Source: Bacillus sp. NTK034 (GTDB lineage Bacteria > Bacillota > Bacilli > Bacillales > Cytobacillaceae). Taken from it: a stretch of 64,000 bases of DNA. Location: assembly GCF_017303275.1 (NCBI RefSeq), contig NZ_JAFKOJ010000002.1, forward strand, positions 744,001 through 808,000, written 5' to 3'. Each line of letters opens with the position of its first letter. The stretch's first letter is position 1. Below the pieces are notes generated by a model. That model did no database searches. It had not been told where the DNA came from and saw nothing but the letters and a program-made list of their open reading frames with translations. Of the stretch, positions 36,426-46,420 are shown piece by piece. A program made the translations under genes and the position numbers.

Positions 36426-36439
36426 TGCAAGCGCTTACA
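36426..36439 (-). promoter_or_regulatory. CcpA cre site in the leader of the methionine gamma-lyase gene
   Basis: TGCAAGCGCTTACA (plus strand) fits TGNAANCGNWNNCW at every specified position. It lies between a TATAAT-like region and the start codon, a road-block position for CcpA. Confidence 0.65.
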
Positions 36440-36548
36440 TTATTATCTATAATAAACTTCTCTTTCAGCATATGATAATAGTATATTTTTTGAAAGTATT
36501 TTGTTACGGAAAAATATCAATAGAGACTGCCTTTCCATAAGGCAGTCC

Positions 36549-38417
36549 CTAGATAAATGAATCTGCAGCCGACTCAATGATCACTTTATTTTTCCCTGTA
36601 TTCTTAGCGGTATATAATGCCCTGTCAGCACGTTTAAACAGCGCAGCATATGAATCTTTTTTCCCCCTGCTCCAATACGAAACACCGCATGAAATGGTTA
36701 CTTGGGGATCTGTGATTTGACATACCTTTCTGACAAGCCGTTCAGCAATAAGTGATCCCGCCGGCAATGAAACACCGGGCAGGTAAAGTGCCAGCTCCTC
36801 TCCTCCCCATCTTGCACCTATATCAGTGCTGCGGATATTGCTGTTTATTAAATTAGCAACTTGAATAATGATTTCATCGCCAACCTGATGTCCGTATGTA
36901 TCATTTACCAATTTAAAATCATCTATATCAACAAGCATAAATGTTCCTTCATGATCTTCATTCATGGATTGATGAATCCGATCATCCAGATAACTTCGGG
37001 AATATAGCTTTGTTAAGTGATCCGTTACAACCATCTTCTCAAGCTCTTCTCTCAGCATTGAATTGGTAAAGGCAAGTGTGGAATGATGAATCAAAGACTG
37101 GAGCAGCTTGAATGTTTCAAATGAAAAATGATAAGGAGAACTATGCATGACAAGGGCAAATCCCTTTAATATTCCAGATTGGGTCATTGGAACAGCCATG
37201 ATGGATTTGTAAAAGCTGGCCATTCCCTCGAACTGTAAAGAAAAATCCCCAATAAAAAGAGACTCTTTCTCCTTGATGATCTTTGTCTTTATATACTGAA
37301 TATAGATTTCTGCCTCTTTGGTTTGAAAAAATTCAGTGCTGCCCTGGATTATATTCACATCGGCACTATCAGAAGATATCAAAATGAAACCGGCTTCTTC
37401 AGCATCAAAGGAATGCATAATCTGATCTGCCATGAAGTTCATGGTTTCTGTCAGGCGCAAATTCGAATTCAGGCGGTGGGATGTTTCGTTAATTAATTGA
37501 AGGTCAGCTATCAATCGCTTGGATTGCTGATAAAGCTGCGCATTTTCCAGTGCACTCCCTGCAGTATTGGCCAGAAGCGTGATAAATTCAATTTCATTTT
37601 TAGGGAATATGATAGTATTAGGAGCTATGACCTGTAGCACTCCATAAACCCCCTGTTTTCCTTTTAATGGAGCATATAAGACAGAGCGCATTTCCTGCAG
37701 GGAATCTTCAAATTGAACAGCCCCTGTGACATATGCCTGCATAGCCGCGATGTTTTCGCTGTCATATTCAAGGTCTCTAATGGGCAAATCCCCATGTTTA
37801 TTGTTATCCTGGGACAGCAGAAGATAATAGGTAAAAGTGGGGTACATTTCCTGCAAAGTATAAATAATTTCCCCCAGCACCATATCCATATCCATTGAGG
37901 AATGGAATTTTTCTGTAACTCGGTAAAGCTGTTTATAGCGTTTTTCTTCAGATGCAATTTTGGCCAGACCGTGAGCTTTATCAAGAAATTGCCCGCATTC
38001 TTCGCTAAGCTCCTGATATACTTTTTCTGGATAGGAATGAAAACAGCCTGATTCACCTGTTAAAATCATGCAACCCAGCAGTTGGCCTCTCTTTACAAGA
38101 GGAAACATGATTTGTTCTTCCTTAATCTCAGTGCCTAAACTCTGCAACTCTCTTTTTTTGTTAGCCCATCTTTTTAAATCACCTGAAAAAGCAGGTGAAA
38201 GCAAAGCATCCGGGTTCGTGGCAGCTTCTGCAAAAAACTCCTGCTTCCATTCATTAAAGACATACAGAGTTATTTCATCAGCTCCGGTAAGGGCTTTAAT
38301 GGCAGAAAGCATTTCATTCAGTAATTTTTCATAGTGAAAGAAACCGTTCTCCGTATCAATAATGTCAAAAAACCGGCTTTTTAAATTCAGTATGATTTGG
38401 CGTTCAAGTGTATCCAT
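36549..38417 (-). CDS. dgcP: GAF-GGDEF diguanylate cyclase (DgcP-like)
   Basis: A protein of about 622 residues. The N-terminal two-thirds are repeated GAF-type sensor domains (about 15-150, 165-300 and 310-450). The C-terminal GGDEF domain carries the active signature GARWGGEELALYLPG near residue 540 and the inhibitory RxxD site RSTD five residues before it. It should make c-di-GMP from two GTP with product feedback. It corresponds to B. subtilis YtrP/DgcP by position beside rpsD and ytsP. GTG at 38429 is closer to the ribosome site than normal; ATG 38417 is preferred. Confidence 0.87.
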   Translation of the reverse strand: MDTLERQIILNLKSRFFDIIDTENGFFHYEKLLNEMLSAIKALTGADEITLYVFNEWKQEFFAEAATNPDALLSPAFSGDLKRWANKKRELQSLGTEIKEEQIMFPLVKRGQLLGCMILTGESGCFHSYPEKVYQELSEECGQFLDKAHGLAKIASEEKRYKQLYRVTEKFHSSMDMDMVLGEIIYTLQEMYPTFTYYLLLSQDNNKHGDLPIRDLEYDSENIAAMQAYVTGAVQFEDSLQEMRSVLYAPLKGKQGVYGVLQVIAPNTIIFPKNEIEFITLLANTAGSALENAQLYQQSKRLIADLQLINETSHRLNSNLRLTETMNFMADQIMHSFDAEEAGFILISSDSADVNIIQGSTEFFQTKEAEIYIQYIKTKIIKEKESLFIGDFSLQFEGMASFYKSIMAVPMTQSGILKGFALVMHSSPYHFSFETFKLLQSLIHHSTLAFTNSMLREELEKMVVTDHLTKLYSRSYLDDRIHQSMNEDHEGTFMLVDIDDFKLVNDTYGHQVGDEIIIQVANLINSNIRSTDIGARWGGEELALYLPGVSLPAGSLIAERLVRKVCQITDPQVTISCGVSYWSRGKKDSYAALFKRADRALYTAKNTGKNKVIIESAADSFI

Positions 38418-38771
38418 CTTTATTATCACCCATCAAATGTCTCAGATCATGAATCTTTAAACCAATAAGGTATATTATAACGGACCAGAATTTATTTTTT
38501 CAGCATACATGTGGCTATTTCGTTTCAATTTTTTCCTATATTCATATCTTTTAAAGGTTAGAAGCGGAGCAAGAAAATACACAATAAAATAAAAAAAGCG
38601 AAGCCGCCTTCCTTTTAATTAAACAATTCCAATTTTTTCTTTATTATAACATATCTTGCAAATGGACTCTTTATAAGTTTTCTAATTTCATGTGAAATAT
38701 GACAAAGGACAAAAAATTCACTTGGTATTTAAACAACCATTAAATATGCAGGAGTGAAAAATAAAATCATC
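38418..38771. other. AT-rich spacer dgcP / rpsD
   Basis: No supported gene. The only structure is a short hairpin on the minus strand at about 38591-38610 (AAGGCG-GCTT-CGCTTT followed by a T-run). It looks like a terminator but has no gene upstream on that strand. Confidence 0.4.
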
Positions 38772-38801
38772 TTGACTTTTATCCTTAAAAAATTATATAA
38801 T
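38772..38801 (+). promoter_or_regulatory. Sigma-A promoter of rpsD
   Basis: TTGACT (38772-38777), an 18-base spacer and TATAAT (38796-38801). Transcription would begin near 38808, giving a leader of about 200 bases. Confidence 0.85.
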
Positions 38802-38807
38802 ACTCCT

Positions 38808-39000
38808 TGTGTAAAATATTGCAGCCTATGTGAGCACCTTGATGCTCTCATTTTGTTCCTCAACCAGAGTTTTCTGGGGATGGGGTACTGTGTAACCCTC
38901 TGCTGCTAGGGCGAAGGTACATGAAAACAAAATGGACATGATTGTTGTGCGCATCTGTTTCTGTTTTTATTTTACCCAAATAAAAACACAAAAGGAGGAG
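38808..39000 (+). promoter_or_regulatory. S4-binding autoregulatory leader of rpsD
   Basis: Long structured leader before the ribosomal protein S4 gene. A hairpin GAGCA...TGCTC (38832-38847) precedes a long-range stem CATTTTGTT (38849-38857) / AACAAAATG (38926-38934). This stem encloses CCAGA/TCTGG, GTAC/GTAC and CCCT/AGGG pairings, the multi-branch layout of Firmicutes rpsD leaders where S4 binds and represses translation. A further stem GTTTTTATTT / AAATAAAAAC (38963-38987) lies directly before the AGGAGG. Confidence 0.75.
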
Positions 39001-39006
39001 TCTTAA

Positions 39007-39609
39007 ATGGCTCGTTATACTGGTCCAAGCTGGAAATTATCCCGTCGTCTTGGAATCTCTCTAAGCGGAACTGGTAAAGAATTAGAAAAGCGTCCTTACG
39101 CTCCTGGACAACATGGTCCAAACCAGCGCAAAAAATTATCTGAATACGGATTACAATTGCAGGAGAAGCAAAAGCTTCGTCATATGTACGGAGTAAATGA
39201 GCGTCAATTCCGCAATTTATTTGATAAAGCTGGCAAAATGCCTGGTAAGCACGGTGAAAACTTCATGATTCTTCTTGAATCACGCCTTGATAACGTGGTT
39301 TACCGTTTAGGTCTTGCACGCACTCGCCGTCAAGCTCGTCAGCTAGTTAACCATGGTCATATCATGGTTGATGGATCTCGCGTTGATATTCCATCATACC
39401 GCGTAGCACCTGGTCAAACAATTACACTTCGCGAAAAATCTCGCAGCCTTGACATCGTTAAAGAAGCAATCGAAGTTAACAACTACGTACCTGACTTCGT
39501 ATCTTTCGATGCAGACAAGCTAGAAGGAACTTTCACTCGCATGCCTGAGCGTTCTGAACTTCCAGCTGAAATCAACGAATCTCTAATCGTTGAATTCTAC
39601 TCTCGTTAA
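39007..39609 (+). CDS. rpsD: 30S ribosomal protein S4
   Basis: A 200-residue primary 16S rRNA-binding protein. It starts [21 protein letters not shown], with the S4 RNA-binding domain at about 90-155 ([21 protein letters not shown]). It is rich in Arg and Lys and uses strongly preferred codons. It lacks the zinc-binding Cys set, as in B. subtilis S4. AGGAGG is ten bases before the ATG. It is monocistronic with its own leader and terminator, as usual in Bacillus where rpsD is outside the main ribosomal operon. Confidence 0.98.
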   Translation: MARYTGPSWKLSRRLGISLSGTGKELEKRPYAPGQHGPNQRKKLSEYGLQLQEKQKLRHMYGVNERQFRNLFDKAGKMPGKHGENFMILLESRLDNVVYRLGLARTRRQARQLVNHGHIMVDGSRVDIPSYRVAPGQTITLREKSRSLDIVKEAIEVNNYVPDFVSFDADKLEGTFTRMPERSELPAEINESLIVEFYSR

Positions 39610-39616
39610 TAATTTT

Positions 39617-39648
39617 AAACTGCCGATGCATTTCGGCAGTTTTTTTAT
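39617..39648 (+). terminator. Terminator of rpsD
   Basis: AAACTGCCGA-TGCATT-TCGGCAGTTT followed by TTTTTT. Confidence 0.95.
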
Positions 39649-39670
39649 TATCCGGAAATTACTGATTACC

Positions 39671-39699
39671 CAAAAGCCCTCCTTCACAGGAGGGCTTTT
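39671..39699 (-). terminator. Terminator of tyrS
   Basis: AAAAGCCCTCC / GGAGGGCTTTT with a 6-base loop, just after the tyrS stop on the minus strand. Confidence 0.88.
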
Positions 39700-39702
39700 A
39701 AG

Positions 39703-40977
<1,275 letters not shown>

Positions 40978-41020
40978 TTAACGGCTATTTTCAAGGCATC
41001 AACAGGTTATCACCCAAACA

Positions 41021-41262
41021 AAAAACGCCCCTGCAAATATGCAGGGACGCATGATCATTTTTGCGCGGTACCACCCAAATTGAGGACAGCTGTCCTCCAC
41101 TCTTTCAGAATAACGGATAATCCGTCCACTGCTATAACTGCTGTGCAGGTTGACAGTGAAAGCTCAGGGGAGTATTTCATCCTTCTATTTGTACCGGCTC
41201 GCAGCGAACGCCGGCTTTCTGAAACAGGGATAGAAGCATTACTGGGTTCCCATCAATGCCTG
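41021..41262 (-). ncRNA. Tyrosine T-box riboswitch upstream of tyrS
   Basis: On the minus strand the T-box core GGGTGGTACCGCG is at 41064-41076. It is followed by the terminator GCGTCCCTGC / GCAGGGGCG with TTTTTT (41021-41050). In stem I the specifier loop has AGTA on the 5' side and GAAATAC on the 3' side, flanked by TTCTAT/ATAGAA and GGGA/TCCC helices. The codon at 41172-41174 is TAC (tyrosine). The TGGT bulge pairs with ACCA of tRNA-Tyr with discriminator A. A TTGACA -35 box lies at 41317-41322. Confidence 0.93.
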
Positions 41263-41388
41263 TAAAAATATTTAAACGTCTTAGATAAAACATTTTTATC
41301 ATAAATATCAGCCAAATGTCAAATGCCTGTGCAAAAAAAGGAAATTTCAGATAAATGACGAACCTTGTCATATTACTATGTCGCAATA

Positions 41389-41397
41389 TGCTATAAT
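41389..41397 (+). promoter_or_regulatory. Extended -10 promoter of the class A PBP gene
   Basis: TGCTATAAT, a perfect extended -10 element 25 bases before the ATG at 41422. TTGTCA upstream is 21 bases away, so the -35 contribution is uncertain. Confidence 0.5.
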
Positions 41398-41421
41398 AGA
41401 TGTGATTTTAGGGGGATTGAT

Positions 41422-44298
41422 ATGATGAAAGAAAAGTTTCAGATATTATTTGATAAATTGAGGCAAACTCCGGGCCTTTTCGGAAATAAGAAAGCAGCTA
41501 AAGGAGCGAGTATAACGTACCAGGTTATCTGGAATCTTACTTTGCTTTTTATCATACTGGCTGTCATTGGCGGTGCATTCGCTGGAGGACTTGGAGCTGG
41601 TTATTTCGCGTCGCTGGTAAAGGATGAACCCATCCGATCCTATGCCAGCATGAAAAAAGATATTTACGACTATGAAGAGACATCACAAATATACTTTGCA
41701 AATAACGTATACTTAGGAAAGCTGAGAACAGACCTTGAACGTGAGGAAGTTAAGCTTGATGATGTTTCCGAGCACTTAATTAACGCAGTTGTGGCTACTG
41801 AAGATGAATATTTTTACGAACATGACGGAGTGGTGCCAAAAGCGATTATGCGCGCACTGTTCCAGGAAGTAACCAATTCATCTGTTCAATCCGGCGGAAG
41901 TACACTTACACAGCAGCTGATAAAGAACCAAATCTTAACGAATGAGGTTTCTTTCGAGCGGAAAGCAAAAGAAATCCTGCTTGCTTTGCGACTGGAGAAA
42001 TTCTTTGATAAGAAAGAGATACTGGAAGCCTACCTGAATGTATCCACCTTTGGAAGAAATGCATCCGGACGTAATATCGCCGGAGTTGAAGCAGCTGCCA
42101 AAGGCATTTTTGGGGTGAGTGCAAAAGAATTAACTTTGCCTCAGGCCGCATTTATAGCAGGGCTGCCGCAGAGTCCATTCGGCTACACTCCTTTTACAAG
42201 GGAGGGAACGGTCAAAGAGAATCTGGAACCAGGTTTCTCCAGGATGAAAACCGTTCTTAAAAGAATGTATGACGACGGAAAAATTGACCAGAAGCAATAC
42301 GAGGAAGCCTTGGCTTACGACCTGACTAAGGATTTCACTACGCCTTCAGAAAGCCCTTTGGAAAAATATCCATATTTAACGTATGAAATTGAAGAACGTG
42401 CAGTAAACATCATGACTAAGATTCTCGCAAAAAATGATGGATACGAAGAGCAGGACTTAAAAGAGGATGACGAGCTCCGAGAGGAATACAGGTCCCTTGC
42501 AGACCGGACGATCCGCCAGAATGGCTTCCAGATCCATACGACGATCAACAAAGATATTTATGATAAAATGCAGCAGGTTAAGAATAACTATCCTTATTAT
42601 GGGCCAGACAAACCTGAGACGGTTAAGGACCCAGAAACCGGTGAAAATAAGCAAATCATGGAGCCCGTAGAGGTTGGAGCCATTTTGATTGAAAATAAAA
42701 CCGGTAAAATCATCAGCTTTGTCGGCGGACGCGATCACAAACGTGAACAGCTGAATCATGCTACAAGCGCTCTAAGGCAAAATGGTTCAACCATGAAGCC
42801 GCTCTTAGTCTATGCTCCTGCAATGGAACTTGGAAAAGCAGCGCCCGGCACCATTCTGCCTGATGTGCCGCTATACCTAAGTCCAGGACTAAATAGACCT
42901 TGGCCAAAGAACTATACGAATACCTATAGCGGGCTGGTTTCAGCAAGACATGCTCTCAAGCATTCATACAATGTCCCGGCTGTAAAGCTCTATAAGGATA
43001 TAGTCGGACAGCGGCCTGCCTCTTATCTGGAAAAAATGGGCTTTACCTCATTGATCGGCCCTGACTATACAAACTTATCTACATCCATTGGTTCTTTGGA
43101 ATATGGGGTAACGGTTGAAGAAAATACGAACGCCTTTACTACATTTGCCAACGGCGGGAAGTTTATTGACGCCTATATGATCGAAAAAATCACAGATAAA
43201 GACGGGAACACTATATTCCAGAATAAATCCGAGCCAGTTGATGTATTTAGTCCGCAGACAGCGTACCTTACAATCGATATGATGAGAGACGTTATTAACA
43301 GCGGAACTGCTACATCGATTAAGAGCAGATTGAAGTTCAGTTCCGACTGGGCAGGGAAAACCGGTACTGGTACTGAATTCATAGATGCATGGTTCGTGGC
43401 ATCCAACCCGAATGTCACTTTCGGCATCTGGTCAGGATATGATACGCCTAAATCATTGAAAGCCCCTGGTCCGCTAAGCTATAGTTTGCGCAATAACTAT
43501 CTCTGGGCGGATTTGATGAATGCAGCATATGACGTCGCACCTGATCTTGTTGACCCGAGTGAAAGCTTTAAAATGCCGGGCGGAATCGTAAGGCGTTCAT
43601 TCTGTGCCATTTCAGGCCTGCTTCCTTCTGAAGCCTGCTCAAGAGCCGGCCTTGTTGAAACAGACTTATTTAATGCAAAGTTTGTTCCTACAAAGGCGGA
43701 TGATAGCCTGGGCAATGGAAAACTTGTCAGGATCGGCAACAAGAAATATATGGCACTTGATTCAACTCCTGAAGAATTTACAGAACCGGGATTGGTTGTG
43801 AATCCGGATTATATCGAAAAGCTCTTCGGAATTAAGGCGAATCCAAGCGACCTTATTCCGAATAAAGAACGCTGGAAGAGCATACTGACCAGTGCTGACC
43901 AGCTCAAAGATAACGGTAAAGCACCTGCATCCCCAGGCATAAAAGCTTCAGGCGAAACTATTACCTGGGGTGCACATCCTGAAAATGATGTAATTGGATA
44001 CCGCGTCTATAACGGCGGCAAAAAAGTTGGGACAATAAAAGCAGGTTCCTCCCTTAGCTTTAAGGCTGGAAGCGGCTCGATCCATGTAACAGCCGTTGAC
44101 ATTGCCGGCAGAGAGTCGGCTCCTTCCAATGTAGTGGAAATCGGCAAAAAAACGGAAGAAGAAAAACCGAAGGAAGAGAAGCCAAAAGTGGAAAAGCCGA
44201 AGCCGAAAGAAGAGAAACCAAAAGATCCACCTCCAGCCGAGGAAAAGCCTGATGCTGAAAAGCCATCAGAACCTGGTGATGGTGAGGAAACTAATTAA
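41422..44298 (+). CDS. Class A penicillin-binding protein (glycosyltransferase/transpeptidase)
   Basis: A 958-residue bifunctional peptidoglycan synthase. A cytoplasmic N terminus and one membrane helix (about 35-60) precede a GT51 domain with ATEDEYFYEHDGV near 125 and GGSTLTQQLIKNQ near 160. A transpeptidase domain follows with STMK near 455, SYN in LKHSYNVPA near 515 and KTGTGTEF near 650. A fibronectin type III-like domain (about 850-910) and a tail of Lys-Pro-Glu repeats (about 915-958) end the protein. GGGGG lies six bases before ATG 41422. It resembles PonA-type architecture but its place by tyrS is not that of ponA, so no symbol is given. Confidence 0.92.
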   Translation: MMKEKFQILFDKLRQTPGLFGNKKAAKGASITYQVIWNLTLLFIILAVIGGAFAGGLGAGYFASLVKDEPIRSYASMKKDIYDYEETSQIYFANNVYLGKLRTDLEREEVKLDDVSEHLINAVVATEDEYFYEHDGVVPKAIMRALFQEVTNSSVQSGGSTLTQQLIKNQILTNEVSFERKAKEILLALRLEKFFDKKEILEAYLNVSTFGRNASGRNIAGVEAAAKGIFGVSAKELTLPQAAFIAGLPQSPFGYTPFTREGTVKENLEPGFSRMKTVLKRMYDDGKIDQKQYEEALAYDLTKDFTTPSESPLEKYPYLTYEIEERAVNIMTKILAKNDGYEEQDLKEDDELREEYRSLADRTIRQNGFQIHTTINKDIYDKMQQVKNNYPYYGPDKPETVKDPETGENKQIMEPVEVGAILIENKTGKIISFVGGRDHKREQLNHATSALRQNGSTMKPLLVYAPAMELGKAAPGTILPDVPLYLSPGLNRPWPKNYTNTYSGLVSARHALKHSYNVPAVKLYKDIVGQRPASYLEKMGFTSLIGPDYTNLSTSIGSLEYGVTVEENTNAFTTFANGGKFIDAYMIEKITDKDGNTIFQNKSEPVDVFSPQTAYLTIDMMRDVINSGTATSIKSRLKFSSDWAGKTGTGTEFIDAWFVASNPNVTFGIWSGYDTPKSLKAPGPLSYSLRNNYLWADLMNAAYDVAPDLVDPSESFKMPGGIVRRSFCAISGLLPSEACSRAGLVETDLFNAKFVPTKADDSLGNGKLVRIGNKKYMALDSTPEEFTEPGLVVNPDYIEKLFGIKANPSDLIPNKERWKSILTSADQLKDNGKAPASPGIKASGETITWGAHPENDVIGYRVYNGGKKVGTIKAGSSLSFKAGSGSIHVTAVDIAGRESAPSNVVEIGKKTEEEKPKEEKPKVEKPKPKEEKPKDPPPAEEKPDAEKPSEPGDGEETN

Positions 44299-44347
44299 AA
44301 AAAGCAGAATTCGAGTCGCCCAAACAGGGGCTGGAATTCTGCTTTTT
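44298..44347 (+). terminator. Terminator of the PBP gene
   Basis: AAAAAGCAGAATTC / GAATTCTGCTTTTT arms around a 21-base loop, immediately after the stop. Confidence 0.85.
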
Positions 44348-44443
44348 CTTTATAGAAATAACAATGCCAAGAATATATTCTGGATAATTTGTTAAACATT
44401 TTTATCAAAAGGTTTATAACAAACAACCTTGAAACAATAACAA

Positions 44444-44471
44444 AGACCGCTGCTCATTAATGCAGCGGTCT
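44444..44471 (-). terminator. Terminator of acsA
   Basis: AGACCGCTGC / GCAGCGGTCT, a 10-bp stem seven bases after the acsA stop, with TTTGTTATTG following on the minus strand. Confidence 0.75.
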
Positions 44472-44477
44472 CCTCTA

Positions 44478-46196
44478 TTAATCTTCCATTGTAGACAAAT
44501 CGCCAGTTGGCAGGTCCAGTTCCCATGCTTTAAGCACCCGGCGCATGATTTTGCCGCTTCTGGTTTTTGGAAGTTTGTCGCGGAATTCAATTTCACGCGG
44601 GGCAGCGTGGGCAGCAAGGCCTTTCTTTACGAATTGGCGGATTTCTTCCACAAGTTCTTCAGAAGGTTCATGTCCATCTCGTAAAGCAACAAATGCCTTT
44701 ATTATTTCACCGCGGACAGGATCCGGCTTGCCAATAACTCCAGCTTCTGCAACAGCTGGATGTTCGATCAGCTTGCTCTCTACTTCAAACGGACCTACAC
44801 GTTCGCCAGATGTCATGATCACATCATCTACACGACCCTGGAACCAGAAATATCCATCTTCATCCATATATGCCGAATCTCCCGAAACATACCAGTCACC
44901 TGGCATAAAATAAGATTCATATTTTTGCTCGTTATTCCAGATGGCATTCATCATGGAAGGCCAGCCTTTTTTAATCGCAAGGTTACCCATGCGGTTTGGC
45001 GGCAGCTCATTTCCCTGATCATCGACAATGGCTGCTTTAACACCCGGAATCGGCTTACCCATGGATCCCGGCTTAATTTCCAGGCAAGGATAGTTGCAGA
45101 TGAGCTGTGCACCTGTTTCTGTCATCCACCATGTATCATGGATGCGCATATTGAATACTTTCATGCCCCATCTGACTACTTCAGGATTTAGCGGTTCCCC
45201 GACACTGAGGACATGCCGAAGGGAGCTTAAATCAAACTTTTTCACAACTTCATCGCCCGCGCCCATCAGCATGCGGAAAGCGGTCGGAGCACTATACCAA
45301 ACCGAAACGCCATACTCCTCAATCATTTTATACCAAGTCTCCGGATTGAATCTGCCCCCGACAATGAGGTTCGAAGTACCTGTCAGCCACGGGCCGAAAA
45401 TACCATATGAAGTACCGGTTACCCAGCCCGGATCAGCAGTGCACCAATAAACATCTTCTTCTTTTAAGTCCAGCACCCATTTGGCTGTCTGATAATGCTG
45501 AACCATTGCATTATGTACATGCAGAACTCCCTTTGGCTTGCCTGTAGAACCGGAAGTATAATGCAAAATAAGGCCATCTTTTCCGTCAACCCATTCAATT
45601 GGAAGCTTTCTGCTCGATTCAGCCATTCTTTTATTAAAGTCCACATAGGGGCCTGTTTCCTCAATATTTTCCCCAACAAGGAAAACATGCTTTAAGGCTG
45701 GCAGCTGGTCAACAGGCACACGTTCCAAAAGCTCAGGTGTTGTAATCAGAACTTTAGCTTCACTGTCATCAAGCCTGTCACGGACTGCTCCTTCCATAAA
45801 GGCTTCAAACAGAGGACCCACAATGGCTCCGAGCTTAATAGCTCCCAATACGGCAAAATAGAGTTCAGGAGAGCGAGGCATAAAGATGAAAACTCGGTCT
45901 CCTTTCTCTACATCCCCATATGCTTTTAATGCATTTCCCGCTTTATTGGATAGTTCCTTCATTTCTTTGAATGTATATTTCTCATTTCTCTGTCCATCAC
46001 GATAATAAAGGGCAACCTTATTTTTTCTGAAGGATTCCGCATGACGGTCAATAGCCTCATAAGCCATATTCATGCGGCCGGTTTCTTTCCAGGAAAATTC
46101 TTTTTCCGCATCAGCCCAGTTAAAATCTTCATAAAGCTCGTCATAGCTTTTTAAATTGAAGTCCCCTTGTGTTACTGGCAGCGCTTCCACTTTCAT
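44478..46196 (-). CDS. acsA: Acetyl-CoA synthetase
   Basis: A 572-residue AMP-forming enzyme scavenging acetate into acetyl-CoA; same length as B. subtilis AcsA. The P-loop HYTSGSTGKPKGVLHVHN is near residue 220 and WMTETGAQ near 350. The catalytic lysine in KTRSGKIMRRVLKA is Lys549, exactly the residue acetylated by AcuA in B. subtilis. A ribosome site AGGGGG lies ten bases before the ATG. It is divergent from acuABC, with a sigma-A promoter at 46231-46259 and a cre site between the two units. Confidence 0.97.
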   Translation of the reverse strand: MKVEALPVTQGDFNLKSYDELYEDFNWADAEKEFSWKETGRMNMAYEAIDRHAESFRKNKVALYYRDGQRNEKYTFKEMKELSNKAGNALKAYGDVEKGDRVFIFMPRSPELYFAVLGAIKLGAIVGPLFEAFMEGAVRDRLDDSEAKVLITTPELLERVPVDQLPALKHVFLVGENIEETGPYVDFNKRMAESSRKLPIEWVDGKDGLILHYTSGSTGKPKGVLHVHNAMVQHYQTAKWVLDLKEEDVYWCTADPGWVTGTSYGIFGPWLTGTSNLIVGGRFNPETWYKMIEEYGVSVWYSAPTAFRMLMGAGDEVVKKFDLSSLRHVLSVGEPLNPEVVRWGMKVFNMRIHDTWWMTETGAQLICNYPCLEIKPGSMGKPIPGVKAAIVDDQGNELPPNRMGNLAIKKGWPSMMNAIWNNEQKYESYFMPGDWYVSGDSAYMDEDGYFWFQGRVDDVIMTSGERVGPFEVESKLIEHPAVAEAGVIGKPDPVRGEIIKAFVALRDGHEPSEELVEEIRQFVKKGLAAHAAPREIEFRDKLPKTRSGKIMRRVLKAWELDLPTGDLSTMED

Positions 46197-46230
46197 ATAT
46201 TGTTATCCCCCTTATTTAAGATTTGATATT

Positions 46231-46259
46231 ATTATAGTATAAACATTATATTTTCTCAA
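46231..46259 (-). promoter_or_regulatory. Sigma-A promoter of acsA
   Basis: On the minus strand TTGAGA, a 17-base spacer, then TATAAT, about 35 bases before the acsA start. Confidence 0.75.
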
Positions 46260-46346
46260 TTTTTAAAATTTTAGAGTTAAAAAAAATTACTTATGAACCA
46301 AATAATAAATTGTCACAAACTTTTTTAAATTACACAGAAAATTATG

Positions 46347-46360
46347 TGAAAGCGCTTTAT
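46347..46360. promoter_or_regulatory. CcpA cre site between acsA and acuA
   Basis: TGAAAGCGCTTTAT fits the cre pattern TGNAANCGNWNNCW with one mismatch. It lies 17-30 bases upstream of a TATAAT box (46377-46382) for acuA, so it overlaps the acuA -35 region. Carbon repression of both divergent units is known in B. subtilis. Confidence 0.65.
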
Positions 46361-46420
46361 CATCCGTGTTTTTATGTATAATAGAAATTACATTGATCAT
46401 GTCTATTGGGCGGTGAATAA

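Noticed and set aside
38591-38610. Small RNA terminator in the dgcP/rpsD spacer
   Set aside because: Short 6-bp stem with a G-U pair and no promoter or gene upstream on that strand; listed only as spacer content.
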